Origin: Cryptomeria japonica | Lineage: Eukaryota > Streptophyta > Pinopsida > Cupressales > Cupressaceae | Length of the DNA stretch: 64,000 nt | Direction of reading: 5' to 3' | Assembly: GCF_030272615.1 (NCBI RefSeq) | Contig: NC_081405.1 | Coordinates: forward strand, 654,798,920-654,862,919 | Shown here: piece after piece, positions 52,948 to 64,000 of the stretch | Position numbering within the stretch: the first letter of the stretch is position 1 | How the letters are laid out: every line of letters begins with the position of its first letter | The notes under the pieces: model-generated | The model's database searches: none | Seen by the model: the letters and a program-made list of their open reading frames with translations, nothing else | What the model was told of the DNA's origin: nothing | Translations under genes and position numbers: made by a program

Positions 52948-54289
52948 TCATTAGTATGCAACGTAGAACAGATATAGCATAAAAATTCATGGTACATTGA
53001 AAACTCCACATAGTATTTGCAACAAGAAGTATTACGAATCTTAAGAGGTACACAATAAAATGACTTCAAAGATTCAAAGGCCATTTGTGATATTTACAAT
53101 GTTGGATGTGTTTCACAAAAAAAATTGTACAACATTGTTTGGCTTGATTCCAAAAAATGTTTAGGATGTAGTGTGTGGTCTTGATTGTCAATTATTAAAT
53201 TTAAAACATCCTTTACATTGGGTGATACTCTAGAATTAGAGTGCCAAAATTGTTTAATTTCCTCCTTCACATTGTCAGTCAACTTCTTATCAACACATGG
53301 AAGCCTCCCACCAAAAGCCCATGTACCATCTTGAAGAGGATCATCGATTCTTTCTCTTCTTGCAAGTGCTCTATCCAAAGTTTTATGATTTATGTTCAAA
53401 TCAACAGAAGTTTGTCTCATAAAGTGAGCCTTCCTCAAATGATGGCTTACTAAGGAGGTTGAAATCACTCTTCAAGCAACTCTTTTATCTTTTTAATTTT
53501 TATTATTTCCAATAGAATTGAGAGCATTAAAAATATTTTTGACAATAATATAATTTTTCTCCATCTTCTTGTTGATACAAATCTTCAATTTGGCTAGCAA
53601 TGGTCTCATCTTTTGCATCTTTAGCAATTGAACAAAAAATTGGCATTGTTTGGTCAATGTCTTATTGCTAAAATATTGGCTGAAAATTTGTGTATCCCAC
53701 AACCAAACGGTTCGTGTTGACCTCTTGCCTTCAATACTGTCAATAATGTTCTCATCAATTTCAAGTAACCAATTTGGGGTTCTTGAAGGTCTTGAATTTG
53801 GAATTTGTCTTTCGTCCATAAGAGGGTCTTCATTTCTTATCTAATTTAGTGTTACATAATGTTCACTTGGTTGAACAATTCCACCTTCAATGTCAAAATT
53901 TCCCAAATTTTCACCTCCAATGTCAATTCCCAAATTTTCACCTTCAATGCCAATACCCAAATTTTCACCTTCATTGTCAATTCCCACATTTTCATTCCTA
54001 AATTCAATATCATGTTGAACATTTTCAATATCTATTTCAACATTGTCATTCCCAATTTGAATATGATGTTCAACATTTCCAATATCAAAATATGCATTTT
54101 CATTTTCATTTTCATAACTTGCTCAACATTTTCAAATTCATCCTCTTCACTTGAAGTAACATTTGCAAAGGCTTCACCAATATTTGACATACCTTGTCTA
54201 CTCCTCCTATGACCATCTCTATCTCATTGTCTATATTCTTCAATTTTCTCATTTGTAGACTTTCTCTTTATGTTTATGCTTTCGACCAT
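52948..54289 (-). pseudogene. Split unnamed gene, N-terminal segment
   Basis: Minus strand; ATG at 54289 (MVESINIKRKSTNEK) with an early stop. A one-base slip near 54120 leads into an acidic repeat of GENLGID/IEGENLG units (53880-54000). Then come MDERQIPNSRPSRTPNWLLE (near 53815) and QMRPL-type helical sequence to 53500. After a break, a region at 53094-53468 has KTLDRALARRERIDDPLQDG, a FGGRLPCVDKKL motif, and WHSNSRVSPNVKDVLN. It ends in CCKYYVEFSMYHEF at the copia junction. The pattern ARR-x-R-x-DDP...W-F-GR-P...KL-x2-V-K...FW-x2-N-x-R-x-SP-N-x-KDV looks like a helical DNA-binding region, but I cannot name it. The start is tentative. Confidence 0.55.
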
Positions 54290-54599
54290 TGTTGCTCCCC
54301 ATTATACCTCCATAAAGACGCTCTAAAATGATTGCCAATGACAAATTTGTCTAGAAGAATCTCAGAAAACCTGAATTTTGGTACTATGTCTGAAAACCCA
54401 TGTTTGTTGCCTGCAACAAGAATGTAGGGATAGTTAGAATTCACAAAATGACCCACAATCCTATTTTGTGTTGTCCACATATCGGATATCCAATACCTAG
54501 ACATTTTTTATATGTTCACCAAAATTTTCGTTGGTGCCCAATATTTGAACATTGGTACCCAAATGTAGAGAAATCAGATTTTGGATATATATTTGATAT
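54290..54599. other. Upstream region of the split gene
   Basis: A 76-codon minus-strand frame (54274-54504, MSRYWISDMWTTQNRIVGHF...) overlaps the gene start in another frame. It has no recognised domain. Otherwise AT-rich. The left edge of the satellite begins near 54570. Confidence 0.4.
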
Positions 54600-54770
54600 C
54601 TAATTTCTTTACATATAGGAAAAGTGAGAGATATAAGGGGGAGATAAAGAGAGGGATAGGGAGTAAGTGAGAGAGAGAGAGAGAGGGGAAGAGACTAGAG
54701 AAAGAGAGAGAAAGATAGAGACAAAGACATAGATAGAGAGAGAGGGGAAAGGGAGAGGGAGGTATCATAT
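54600..54770. repeat. GA-rich low-complexity tract
   Basis: GAGAGA and GGGAGA runs at the left border of the satellite. The mirror-image CT-rich tract lies at 63561-63940. The adjacent TTTGATATCT word (near 54591) recurs inverted near 63940. Confidence 0.9.
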
Positions 54771-57104
54771 GGTGTCCTAAGGAGTCACATGGTATTCTAA
54801 CACATGTGGGAAAGGAAGGTATCATATGGTGTCCTAAGCAGTCACATGGTATTCTAACAAATGTGGGAAAGGGAGGTATCACATGACCCCTAACGCCACC
54901 ATAGGACCCCTTTTAACATCCTACTACATGACATAACCCCATATGACACCATATGAGACCTTATGACAATATGACATGTCCTAATGTGTCATATGGTGTC
55001 CTAAGGGGTCATATGGTGTTCAAACACATGTGGGCCCTTAGGACCACATATGACCCCTTAGGAGACCATATGACCCTTGAGGACACCATATGACCCTTTT
55101 TAATATCCTAGTACATGACATGACCCCTTAGAACAATATGATATCCTAAGGGGTCATATGGTGTCCTAAGGGGTCATATGGTGTTGTAACACATGTGTCA
55201 GTCCTTAGGACTCCATATGACCCCTAACGATGCTATATGACCCCTTTTAACATCCTAGTACATGTATGACATCTTATGACACCATATGACCCTTTAGGAC
55301 AATATGACATGTCCTAATGGGTCATATGGTGTCCTAAGGCATAATATGGTGTCCTAAGGGGTCATATGGTATCCTAAGGGGTCATATGGTGTTCTAACAC
55401 ATGTGTGGGCCCTGAGGACCCCATATGACCCCTTTTAACATCCTAGTACATGACATGACACCTTAGGACACCATATGGCCCCTCAGGATACTATAAGATC
55501 CCTTAGGACCATACAATGTCAATATGGTGTCCTAAGGGGTCACATGGTGTTCTAATGCATGTGTCACCCTTTTAGACACCATATGACCCCACATGAGTGC
55601 TTTTAACATCCTAGTACACCACATGACCCATTTATGACACCATATGGCCCCTTAGGAAAATATGGTGTCCTAAAGGATCATATGGTGTTCTAATAAATGT
55701 GTGGGCCCTTAGGACCCCATATGACCCCTAACAACACCATATGACTCCATAGGACACTATATGATCCCTTTTAACATCCTAATACATGACATGACACCTT
55801 ATGACACCGTATAACCCCTTATGACAATATAGCATGTCCTAATGGGTCATATGATGTTCTAACACATGTGTGGGCCCTTAGGACCCCATATGACCCCTAA
55901 CAACACCATATGACCCCTTAGGAGACCATATGACCCTTGAGGACAGCATGTGATCCTTTTTAACATCCTAGTACATGACATAACCCCTTATGATACCATA
56001 TGACCCCTTAGGACAATATGATGTCCTAATGGGTCACATGGTGTCCTAAGGGGTCATGTGTTGTTCTAACACATTTGTAGGACCTTAGGACTCCATAAGA
56101 CCCCTAACGATACCATATGACTCCTTTTAACATCATAGTACATGATATGACCCCTTAGGACAATATGACATGTCCTAATGGGTCATATGGTGTCATAAGG
56201 GGTCATATGGTGTCATAATGGGTCGTATGGTGTTCTAACACATGTGTGGGCCCTTAGAACTACATATGACCCCTAACAATACCATATGACCCCTTAGGAG
56301 ACCATATGACCCATTAGGACTCAATATGACCCCTTTTAACATCCTAGTACACGACATGACTCCTTATGACACCATATGACCCCTAAGGACAATATGATGT
56401 CCTAATGGGTCATATGGTGTCCTAAGGGATCATATGATGTCCTAAGGGGTCATATGGTGTTATAACACATGTGTGGAACCTTAGGACTCCATATGACCCC
56501 TAATGACACTATATGACTCCTTAGGTAACCATATGAACCCTTCTATCACCCTAGTACACGACATGACCCCTTAGGATGATATGATGTCCTAATGGGTCAT
56601 ACGGTGTCATTAGAGGTCATATGGTGTCCTAAGGGGTCAAATGGTGTTCTAACACATGTGTGGGTCCTTAGGACCCCAAATGACCCCTATTGACACCATA
56701 TGACCCTTTAGGACACCATATGGCCCATCAAGACACCATATGACCCCTTAGGACCATATGATGTCCATATGGCATCTTAAGGGGTCACATGGTGTTCTAA
56801 CACTTGTGTGACCCTTTAGGACCCCATTTGACCCCACATGACCCCTTATAACACCATATGACCCCTTAGGACAATATGTTATCCTAAGGGGACATATGGT
56901 TGTCTAACACATGTGAGGGCCCTTAGGACCCCACATGACCCCTAACGACATCATATGACTTCATATGATACTATATGACCCCATTTAAGATCCTAGTAGA
57001 TGACATGACCCCTTACGACACCATATGACCTCGTAGGACAATATGACATGTCCTAATGGGTCATATGTTGTCCTAAGGGGTCATATGGGGTACTAAGGGG
57101 TCAT
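54771..57104. repeat. Satellite of 20-bp units in both orientations
   Basis: The unit CCATATGACCCCTTAGGACA and its reverse complement alternate in blocks. A block boundary with ACACATGTG recurs near 54797, 55022, 55188, 55396, 55555, 55858, 56235, 56463 and 56655, giving a higher-order spacing of roughly 150-230 bp. Blocks also share AACATCCTAGTACATGACAT. Each inverted pair could fold into a hairpin. No gene. Confidence 0.92.
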
Positions 57105-57932
57105 TGTTGGCAATTGAAACTCTATTGGTTGGTTTCACAGATTCTACACTAGCACTGGTAGGTCAGAAAGATTTCTTTGGTCACCGGCAATGCAGGCCAA
57201 CATGGTATAATTAAGGTTATCAGTATTGGAGACTGACTTATCTCTGATCTGTCATCGGCAACTTATTCTAATGTTTATTCATTTTATATGGCCGACATGT
57301 AATCATATATTGTATATACCTTTGTAAGCCGCCATAAGGCATAAATTTATATAGGGTATATAGGGCAGATTGATTTGATCATTTTGGAATAATGATAGGA
57401 ATGTAATGTAATGGATATATGGATGTAATGTAATGCAAAATTACTCAGAGAGATTATGTATGTGATGAATTTACTATAAGGGTTATTTCGGTAAAGGGGT
57501 TTAGGGTTTTAACTAAAATAGGCAGAGCTTAAACTAGAACTGTATTCTGGCATAGAAGATGTTATCCTAGAAGTTCACACTTCTCTAGATTGTTGTCTAG
57601 AATTTTATGTAGTCAGTGAGGCTCCTATTGTGATTGAGCAGTGTGCTCTAGGCTGTAAGCTTTCCTACAAGTGCAGGCCCATTATATATTGCAATATCTC
57701 TTCATATGTCCAGTGGATTGATATTGTGGGTCATAAATCACACTGTGGTTTTTCCTCATTGAGGTTTTCCACGTTAAATCTATGTGTTTGGCTTATTGGT
57801 TGCTTTACTTCATTCAATTTTGTTTATACCAATATACTTGGTGCATGAATGTTTTGTTAAGGCTAAAATCTACTATTCTGGTATAGCACTGATTCACCCC
57901 CTCCCCCCTCTCAATTCTATTGGTTTCTAACA
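57105..57932 (+). repeat. LTR A of the three-LTR element
   Basis: 828 bp. Lacks about 80 bp present in LTRs B and C near its start (the block with GGTGTACCGACAGG). Ends GGTTTCTAACA before the primer-binding site. Confidence 0.93.
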
Positions 57933-58006
57933 ATTGGTATCAGAGCCTTGTGCCTAAGAGGAAGTTTAACAGCTTGAGGAAGATCCTGAAACCAGAATCA
58001 TTGAAT

Positions 58007-59088
58007 ATGGCTTTGGAGAAGCATCTTGAGATGACACTTGAAGATTATGCTGCTGAAAGATTGAAGAACTTAAAGCTACAAGATGAGTTGAATTCTACCA
58101 AAGAATTAATTCTTGTCCTACAAGAGAGGCTATTGTTTTTTCAAGCTAGAAGGAAGGAACTTTTGCAAAATTAGGATGATGAAGAGAAAAATGCGCTTAA
58201 GGAACAATGTTAGAAATTGAGTCAGGAGAACATGGTTATGAAGAATGAAATGCAAGCTATAACTATGAGGATGTCTAAGGAGATTGAGGATAGAAAGATA
58301 AAGGAAGAAAATCTTGTTGTGTCCCTAAAGAAAAAGTTTGAAGAATGTGGTAGGTTGATTCATGAAAATGATATGTTGAGAACTAATTTGGTACAATCCC
58401 AGAGCAATGAGAAAGAGCTTGAGAGAAAAATGATAATACTAAGAGAAGATTTAACTATGACAAGTGAATACAAAGAAAAATTCAAGATCAGCTCAACACA
58501 ACTTGATGATTTATTGAAGAGACAAAGACAGATTGGAGATTCCAGTGGACTTGGATTTGAGTAAGGACAAAGTTTCAAGCTGCTAATGAAGATAAAAACC
58601 ATAAGGCACTGGTAAGACAATTCAATGCTTATAAATTCAATGGTGGATGTTTTGTTTGAAATAGATTTGGTCACATGGCTAGGCAATATAGAAACGGAGC
58701 AAATCAGAACCCTTATTCTACTCCCGGTAAATGTTCTAAATGCAATAAAATTGGTAATAAGATAGAAGATTGCAAAATGAATGAAATGTTATGCTTGTGG
58801 AAAATTTGGACATGGCTAATTAGTACAGGTCAAGAAATTTCATTGGTTTTAGCAAAGCAGTTTAAAAGAACAATGTTACATGTTATGCATGTAATGAAGT
58901 TAGACATATTGCTAAGTTCTGTAGAAGCAAAAATGCACCAGTTAGTAATGGAAGATCAAATGAAAAAGGAAAAAGGGTTGCATACATTAGGAGTTACAAA
59001 GGTTTTGGAATTTTTGAGATATGGAGTATTTTGCATATTCAGCTCAAGGGGAGCAAGGCAGGATGAAACCGACAGATGAAACCATGAC
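58007..59088 (+). pseudogene. Coiled-coil/zinc-knuckle Gag-like protein, copy 1
   Basis: Starts MALEKHLEMTLEDYAAERLK. It has long heptad-like helical sequence through about 58560, with stops at 58172 (TAG, where copy 2 has CGG) and near 58211. The zinc-knuckle part (58640-59000) is out of frame and only partly readable (GKCSKCNKIGNKIEDC, with the His lost). Shorter and more decayed than copy 2. Function as in copy 2. Confidence 0.8.
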
Positions 59089-59131
59089 CATTTTTCACAT
59101 GAGTGTTGCCATCAATTACAAAGGGGGAGAT

Positions 59132-60031
59132 TGTTGGAAATTGATACTCTATTGGTTGGTTTCACTGTGTTGTCAATGATGGAAACATTTTTTTGGGTTT
59201 CGACTTTATATGGTGTACCGACAGGCACTTCACAGATTCTACACTGACACCGACAAGTTAGAAATATTTTTTTGGTCACTGGCAATGCAGGCCAACATGG
59301 TCTAGTTAAGGTTATCAGTATTGGAGTTCGACTTATCTTTGATCTGGCATCGGCAACTTTTTTTAATGTTTATTCATTTTATATGGCCGACATGTAATTT
59401 GATATTGTATATACCTTTGTAAGCCGACATAAGGCATAAATTTGTATAGGGTATATAGGGAAGATTGATTAGATCATTTTGGAATAATGATAGGAATGTA
59501 ATATAATGGATATATGGATGTAATGTAATGAGAAATTACTCAGAGATGTTATGTATGTGAGGAATTCATTGTAAGAGTTATTCCGGTAAAAGGGTTTAGG
59601 GTTTCAATCGAAACAGGTAGAGCTTAAAGAACAACTGTATGCTGGCATAGAAGATGCTATCTTAGCAGTTCACACTTCTCCAGATTGTTGTCTAGAATTT
59701 TATTTAGTCAATAAGGCTCCTATTGTGATTGAGCAATGTACTCTAAGATTTAAGCCTTCCTGCAAATGCAGGCCCATTATATATTGTAATATCTCTTCAT
59801 ATGGCTAGTGGATTGATATTGTGGGTCACAAATCCCACCGTGGTTTTTCCATGTATAAATCTTTGTGTTATGGTTCTCATTTATGTGTTTGTCTTATTGG
59901 TTGCTTTACTTCTTTCAATTCTATTTATACCAGTATACCGGTTGGTGCATGAATGTTTTGTTAAGGCTAAAATTTATTGTTATGGTATAACACTGATTCA
60001 CCCCCCCTCTTAGTGTTATTGGTTTCCATCA
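59132..60031 (+). repeat. LTR B of the three-LTR element
   Basis: 900 bp between the two internal regions. It acts as 3' LTR for the first unit (polypurine tract AAAGGGGGAGAT before it) and 5' LTR for the second (primer-site-like ATTACTATCAGAGC after it). Confidence 0.93.
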
Positions 60032-60105
60032 ATTACTATCAGAGCCTTGTGCCTCGGAGCAAGTTTAACAGCTTGAGGAAGATCCTAAAACCAGAATCAT
60101 TGAAT

Positions 60106-61131
60106 ATGGCTTTGGAGAAGCAGCTTGAGATGGAACTTGAAGATTATGATGCTAAAAGATTGAAGAACTTAAAGCAACAAGATGAGTTCAATTCTGCTAA
60201 GGAATTCATTCTTGTCCTACAAGAGATGCTATCATCTGTTCAAGCTAAGAGGAAGGAACTTTTGCAAAATCGGGATGATGAAGAGAAAAATGTACATAAG
60301 GAATAATGTCAGAAATTGAGTCAGGAGAACATGGTTATGAAGAATGAAATGCAAGCTATAACTATGAGGATGTCTAAGGATATTGAGGAAATAAAGAAAA
60401 AGGAAGAAAATCTTGTTGTGTCCCTAAAAAACAAGTTTGAAGATTGTGGTAGGTTGATTTATGAAAATGATATGTTGAGAACTGATTTGGTACAATCCTA
60501 GATCAATGAGAAAGAGATTGAGAGACAAATGATAATACTAAGAGAAGAATTAACTATTGCAAATGAGTACAAAGAAAAATTCAACATCAGCTCAACACAG
60601 CTTGATGATTCATTGAAGAGACAAAGGTAGATTGGAGATTCTAGTGGACTTGGATTTGAGCAAGGACAGACTTCCAAAACTGCTAATGAAGATCAAAACC
60701 ATAAGGCACTAGTAAGACAATTAAATGCTTATAAATTGAATGGTAGATGTTTTGTTTGCAATAGATTTGGTCACATGGCTAGGCAATGTAGAAACAGAGC
60801 AAATCAGAACCCTGATTTTGCTCCCAGTAAATGTTTTAAATGCAATAAAATTGGTCATAAGATAAAAGATTGTAGAATGAATGTAAAATGCTATGCTTTT
60901 GGGAAATTTGGACATATGGATAATCAATGTAGGTCAAGCAATTTCACCGGTTTTAGAAAAACAATTCATAACAACAATGTGACATGTTATGCATGCAATG
61001 AAGTTGGACATATTGCTAAGTTCTATAGAAGAAAAAATCCACCAGGTAGTAATGGAGGATCAATTGAAAAAGGACAAAGGGTTGCATACATTAGGGGGAG
61101 TTATAGAGTTTTTGGAATTGTGGAGATATGA
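60106..61131 (+). pseudogene. Coiled-coil/zinc-knuckle Gag-like protein, copy 2
   Basis: One frame of 341 codons with three stops (60304-60306, 60499-60501, 60628-60630). Residues 1-190 are highly charged with heptad character (MALEKQLEMELEDYDAKRLK, ENMVMKNEMQAITMRMSKDI), so a coiled coil is likely. Residues 210-310 hold four CCHC positions: CFVCNRFGHMARQC, CFKCNKIGHKIKDC, CYAFGKFGHMDNQC (second Cys lost) and CYACNEVGHIAKFY (last Cys lost). No capsid domain, protease, integrase or polymerase is present. It could bind element RNA and be packaged by a copia partner; that role is inferred. Confidence 0.88.
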
Positions 61132-61238
61132 AGTATTTTGTATATTCAGCTCAGGGGGAGTAGGACAAGATGAAACCAACAGATGAAACCATGACCATTT
61201 TTCACATGAGTGTTGCCATCAATGCCAAAGAGGGAGAT

Positions 61239-62156
61239 TGTTGGAAAATTGACACTCTATTGGTTGGTTTCACTATATTGTCATTGATGCCAACATGTTT
61301 TTGGGTTCCAGATTCATATGGTGTACCGACAGGTACTTCACAGATTCTACACTGGCACCGACAGGTCAGAAAGATATCTTTGGTCACCGGAAATGCAGGT
61401 TGATATGGTATAATTAAGGTTATCGGTGTTGAAGGCCGAATTATCTTTAATCTGACATAGATAACTTGTTTTAATGTTTATTCATTTTATATGGCTGACA
61501 TGTAATTTGATATTGTATATACCTTTGTAAGCCGACATAAGCCATAAATTTGTATAGGCTATATAGGGCAGATTGATTAGATCTTTTTGGAATAATGATA
61601 GGAATGTAATGTGATGGATATATGGATGTAATGTAATACGAAATTACTCAGAGAGATTATGTATGTGAGGAATTTATTGTAAGGGTTATTCCGATAAAGG
61701 GGTTTAGGGTTTCAACTAGAACATACAAAGCTTAAACCAAAACTGTATTCTAGCATAGAAGATGCTATCTTAGTAGTTCACACTTCTCTGGATTGTTGTC
61801 TGGAATTTTATGTAGTCAGTGAGGCTCCTATTGTGATTGATTAGTGTGCTCTAGGCTGTAAGCCTTCCTACAAGGGCAAGCCCATTATATATTGTAATAT
61901 CTCTTCATATGGCCAATGGATTGATATTGTGGGTCACAAATCTCACCATGGTTTTTCGTCATTGAGGTTTTCCACATATAAATTTATGTCCTATGGTTCT
62001 CATTTATGTGTTTGGCTTATTGGCTGATTTACTTCTTTTAATTCTATTTATACTGGTATACTGGTTGGTGCATGAATGTTTTATTAAGGCTAAAATCTAC
62101 TATTCCACTATAACACTTATTCACCCCACCCCTCTTAGTGTTATTGGTTTCCGACA
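61239..62156 (+). repeat. LTR C of the three-LTR element
   Basis: 918 bp; begins TGTTGGAAAATTGAC, ends GGTTTCCGACA at the target duplication. Confidence 0.93.
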
Positions 62157-62219
62157 GTCATATGGTGTTCTAACACATGTGTGGGCCTTTAAGACCCAAT
62201 ATGACCCCTAACGACACCA
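62157..62219. repeat. Satellite fragment between two insertions
   Basis: 63 bp of the 20-bp-unit satellite (TCATATGGTGTTCTAACACA, then ACCCCTAACGACACCA). It shows that both neighbours were inserted into the array. Confidence 0.95.
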
Positions 62220-63166
62220 TGTTGGCAATTGAAACACATCCCGTGGTTTCTGGTGGCTGATTATTGGTTTAGGGTTGTCATTGATGACAAATCTTCATGG
62301 AGATTTGATTCTATGATCACAATTCTTTGTATCTGAAAGCGGGTGTTAGCCGATAGATGATTAACCAGTATTTTAGGATGAATGGAGTATTTTTGGGTCT
62401 AGAATCTTTTCGATGATTTTGGTACATTGAATAATGTTTGGGATGATTGTGCTGACTTAGAAACATCATTTTATTATTGTTTTGGTGATCAAGTAAAGCC
62501 AACATGAGACTACACGTTACACTAGCAAGCCAACATGATGTATGATCTATTTTGTGATTGCTGGTATATAAGTTTGGCGTTGATGATCCTTTTGGTGAAT
62601 GATGTGATTGTATGCAAGCAAGAGGTGATTGAGAATCCATTTTGGCATAGTTTCACGTGTGCATTCTTGATCTGGTAGGTGACTGAGACAGAGAACATAG
62701 CATAAAAGAGCAGATCGGTAGAAGGGAGTTAGTCAGTATATTTAGCACTCAACTGGAACTCATCCAAGCATTGCAGATGTTGTTTTAGAGTTCATTCATT
62801 TTAATTCATCACTATAACTATCTTGTAAGGTAGTGAACCTTCCCTAAGAGTTGTAGCCTTTCAAGTTATTGTAATTGAGCAGTGAGCTCTAGGTAGTGTG
62901 CTTGAATGCCTGTGCATTGCCATATTGTAATATTTTTTTGCTATTGACCATAGTGGAATAATATTGTGGGTTCAAATCCCACTGCTTTTTTTTCCATTTG
63001 GGTTTCCACCTAAAAATCTGGTTTTATGATCTTGTGGTTGTTTATTTTAAGTTTCCACATTTCAGTATCAAGTATTTGCCTCTGGTGGCTTAAAGTTAAG
63101 TTTTAAAATTTAGTAATCAGTAGATCATTGATTCACCCCCCCTCTCAGTGATCCATGATTCCAACA
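62220..63166 (+). mobile_element. Solo LTR (copia-like) in the satellite
   Basis: TGTTGGCAATTGAAAC to GATTCCAACA, 947 bp. It has the C-run plus CTCTCAGT motif (63133-63149) near its right end and TGAGCTCTAGGTAGT-type sequence shared with the LTRs of copia element 2. No clear 5-bp duplication (CACCA left, ATGAC right). The satellite reads on across it almost without a gap. Confidence 0.75.
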
Positions 63167-63560
63167 ATGACCCCTTAGGAGACCATATGACCCCTTTTAA
63201 CATCCTAGTACACAACATGACCCCTTATGACACCATATGACCGCTAAGGATAATATGATGTCCTAATGGGTCATATGGTTTCATTAGGGGTCATATTATG
63301 TCCTAAGGAGTCACATGGTATTCTAACAAATGTTTGGGCCCTTAGGACCCCATATGACCCATAACAAGACCATATGACTGCTTAGAACACCATATGGCCC
63401 CTTAGGACATCAGATGACCCCTTAGGACCATATGATGTCCATATCATGTCTTAAGGGGTTACATGGTGTTCTAACAAAGGTGTCACCCCTTAGGACCACA
63501 TATGACCCCCAACGACACCATATGATCCATTAGGACACCATATGATCCCTTAGGACATCT
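63167..63560. repeat. Satellite of 20-bp units, right part
   Basis: Same alternating CCATATGACCCC and TCATATGGTGTCC blocks as 54771-57104, including AACATCCTAGTACACAACAT. Confidence 0.92.
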
Positions 63561-63809
63561 ATAATCTCACTCTCCCCAAGACTCTCTCTCTCCCCCTAAT
63601 TACTCTCTCCCCCTTCTCTCTTTGTCTCTCCCTATACCCTTATCTCTCTAGCTCTCTCTCCCCCTATCCTAGATAATGTATCGAATATTTATCTCCCTCT
63701 CCCCCCATCTCTCTCTAAATCCCCTTGTACCCTTCTCTCCCTATCTCTCCCTATCTCTCCCTTTCCCCTCTCTCCCTATCTAGATCACTTTCCCCTTATC
63801 CCTTTCCAA

Positions 63810-63850
<41 letters not shown>

Positions 63851-63940
63851 CCCCCCTTCTCCTTCTCCCCCCCTCTCCCTCTCCCTCTCCTTCTCCCTTC
63901 TCTCCCCCTTCTCTCCCTATCCTAAACAAGGTACCAGATA
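63561..63940. repeat. CT-rich low-complexity tract
   Basis: TCTCTC, CCCCTTCTCC and CCCTATC runs with a pure (TC)n stretch near 63812-63848. It is the mirror image of the GA-rich tract at 54600-54770. The Ser/Leu/Pro frame here is an artefact of composition. Confidence 0.95.
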
Positions 63941-64000
63941 TCAAAAATTATCCAATATATTTTATCTTCTATTATTAATATATTAATAAAAATATTAATA
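63941..64000. other. AT-rich edge of the window
   Basis: GATATCAAAAATTATCCAAT followed by TATTAATA runs. The first word is the inverse of the sequence at 54574-54594. Nothing else. Confidence 0.5.

Larger units (their letters stand above)
57105..62156 (+). mobile_element. Three-LTR non-autonomous copia-like element
   Basis: LTR A 57105-57932, internal 57933-59131, LTR B 59132-60031, internal 60032-61238, LTR C 61239-62156. The target duplication GTCAT flanks the whole array (57100-57104 and 62157-62161), so the three LTRs behave as one insertion or arose by recombination after one. Each internal region (about 1.2 kb) encodes only a coiled-coil plus zinc-knuckle protein. It has TGGTATCAGAGC-type primer sites (altered in the second unit, ACTATCAGAGC) and an AAAGGGGGAGAT polypurine tract. 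Confidence 0.93.

Noticed and set aside
54771-57104. CRISPR-like repeats
   Set aside because: Units are contiguous and degenerate and occur in both orientations, without unique spacers, in a plant nuclear context.
63725-63925. Ser/Leu/Pro-rich frame
   Set aside because: Produced by CT-rich low-complexity sequence.

Overview
This window looks like nuclear DNA from a land plant with a large, repeat-rich genome. A gymnosperm or another non-angiosperm plant is my best guess, but the species cannot be read from the sequence. Nearly everything is LTR retrotransposon, satellite or decayed gene. I see no rRNA, tRNA, CRISPR array or intact host gene. All retrotransposon reading frames carry stops or frameshifts.

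Layout. (1) 1-1528: the end of a Ty3/gypsy (Tat-like) integrase on the + strand, cut off by the next element. (2) 1529-24546: a four-level nest. An old Ty3-type element that carries gag-protease but no polymerase (minus strand) contains a Ty1/copia element (5314-20723, minus strand, target duplication GATAA). The copia right-hand LTR in turn contains a younger + strand relative of the outer element (12762-20657, target duplication CATAT, LTRs of 1259 bp each). (3) 24547-24695: a scrap of a further outer-family copy. (4) 24696-34768: a chromovirus (minus strand) with a 3.9 kb left LTR holding a (TG)n tract and a truncated right LTR. (5) 34769-39796: a plant-mobile-domain scrap, then a 2163-bp tandem duplication holding a gypsy-like LTR and a candidate exon, then a terminal exon. 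(6) 40480-42760: a satellite of about 357 bp per unit. (7) 43600-54289: a decayed minus-strand gene of a family I recall but cannot name, split by a solo LTR (target duplication GTACC) and by a second copia element (46342-52947, target duplication TCATT). (8) 54600-63940: a satellite made of a 20-bp unit in both orientations, bounded by a GA-rich tract on the left and a CT-rich tract on the right. It is interrupted by a three-LTR element (57105-62156, target duplication GTCAT) that encodes only a coiled-coil/zinc-knuckle Gag-like protein, and by a solo LTR.

How the parts relate. Two non-autonomous systems are present. The Ty3-type gag-pro family has no polymerase of its own, and the Tat-like integrase at the left edge shows the kind of autonomous partner it would need. 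The zinc-knuckle family shares its primer-binding site, polypurine tract and LTR-end motif with the copia elements and probably moves with copia machinery. The most interesting signals are the split gene, a hairpin with a GTGCAC palindrome repeated in the LTRs and leader of the gag-pro family, the gag-pro family itself, and the inverted-unit satellite.
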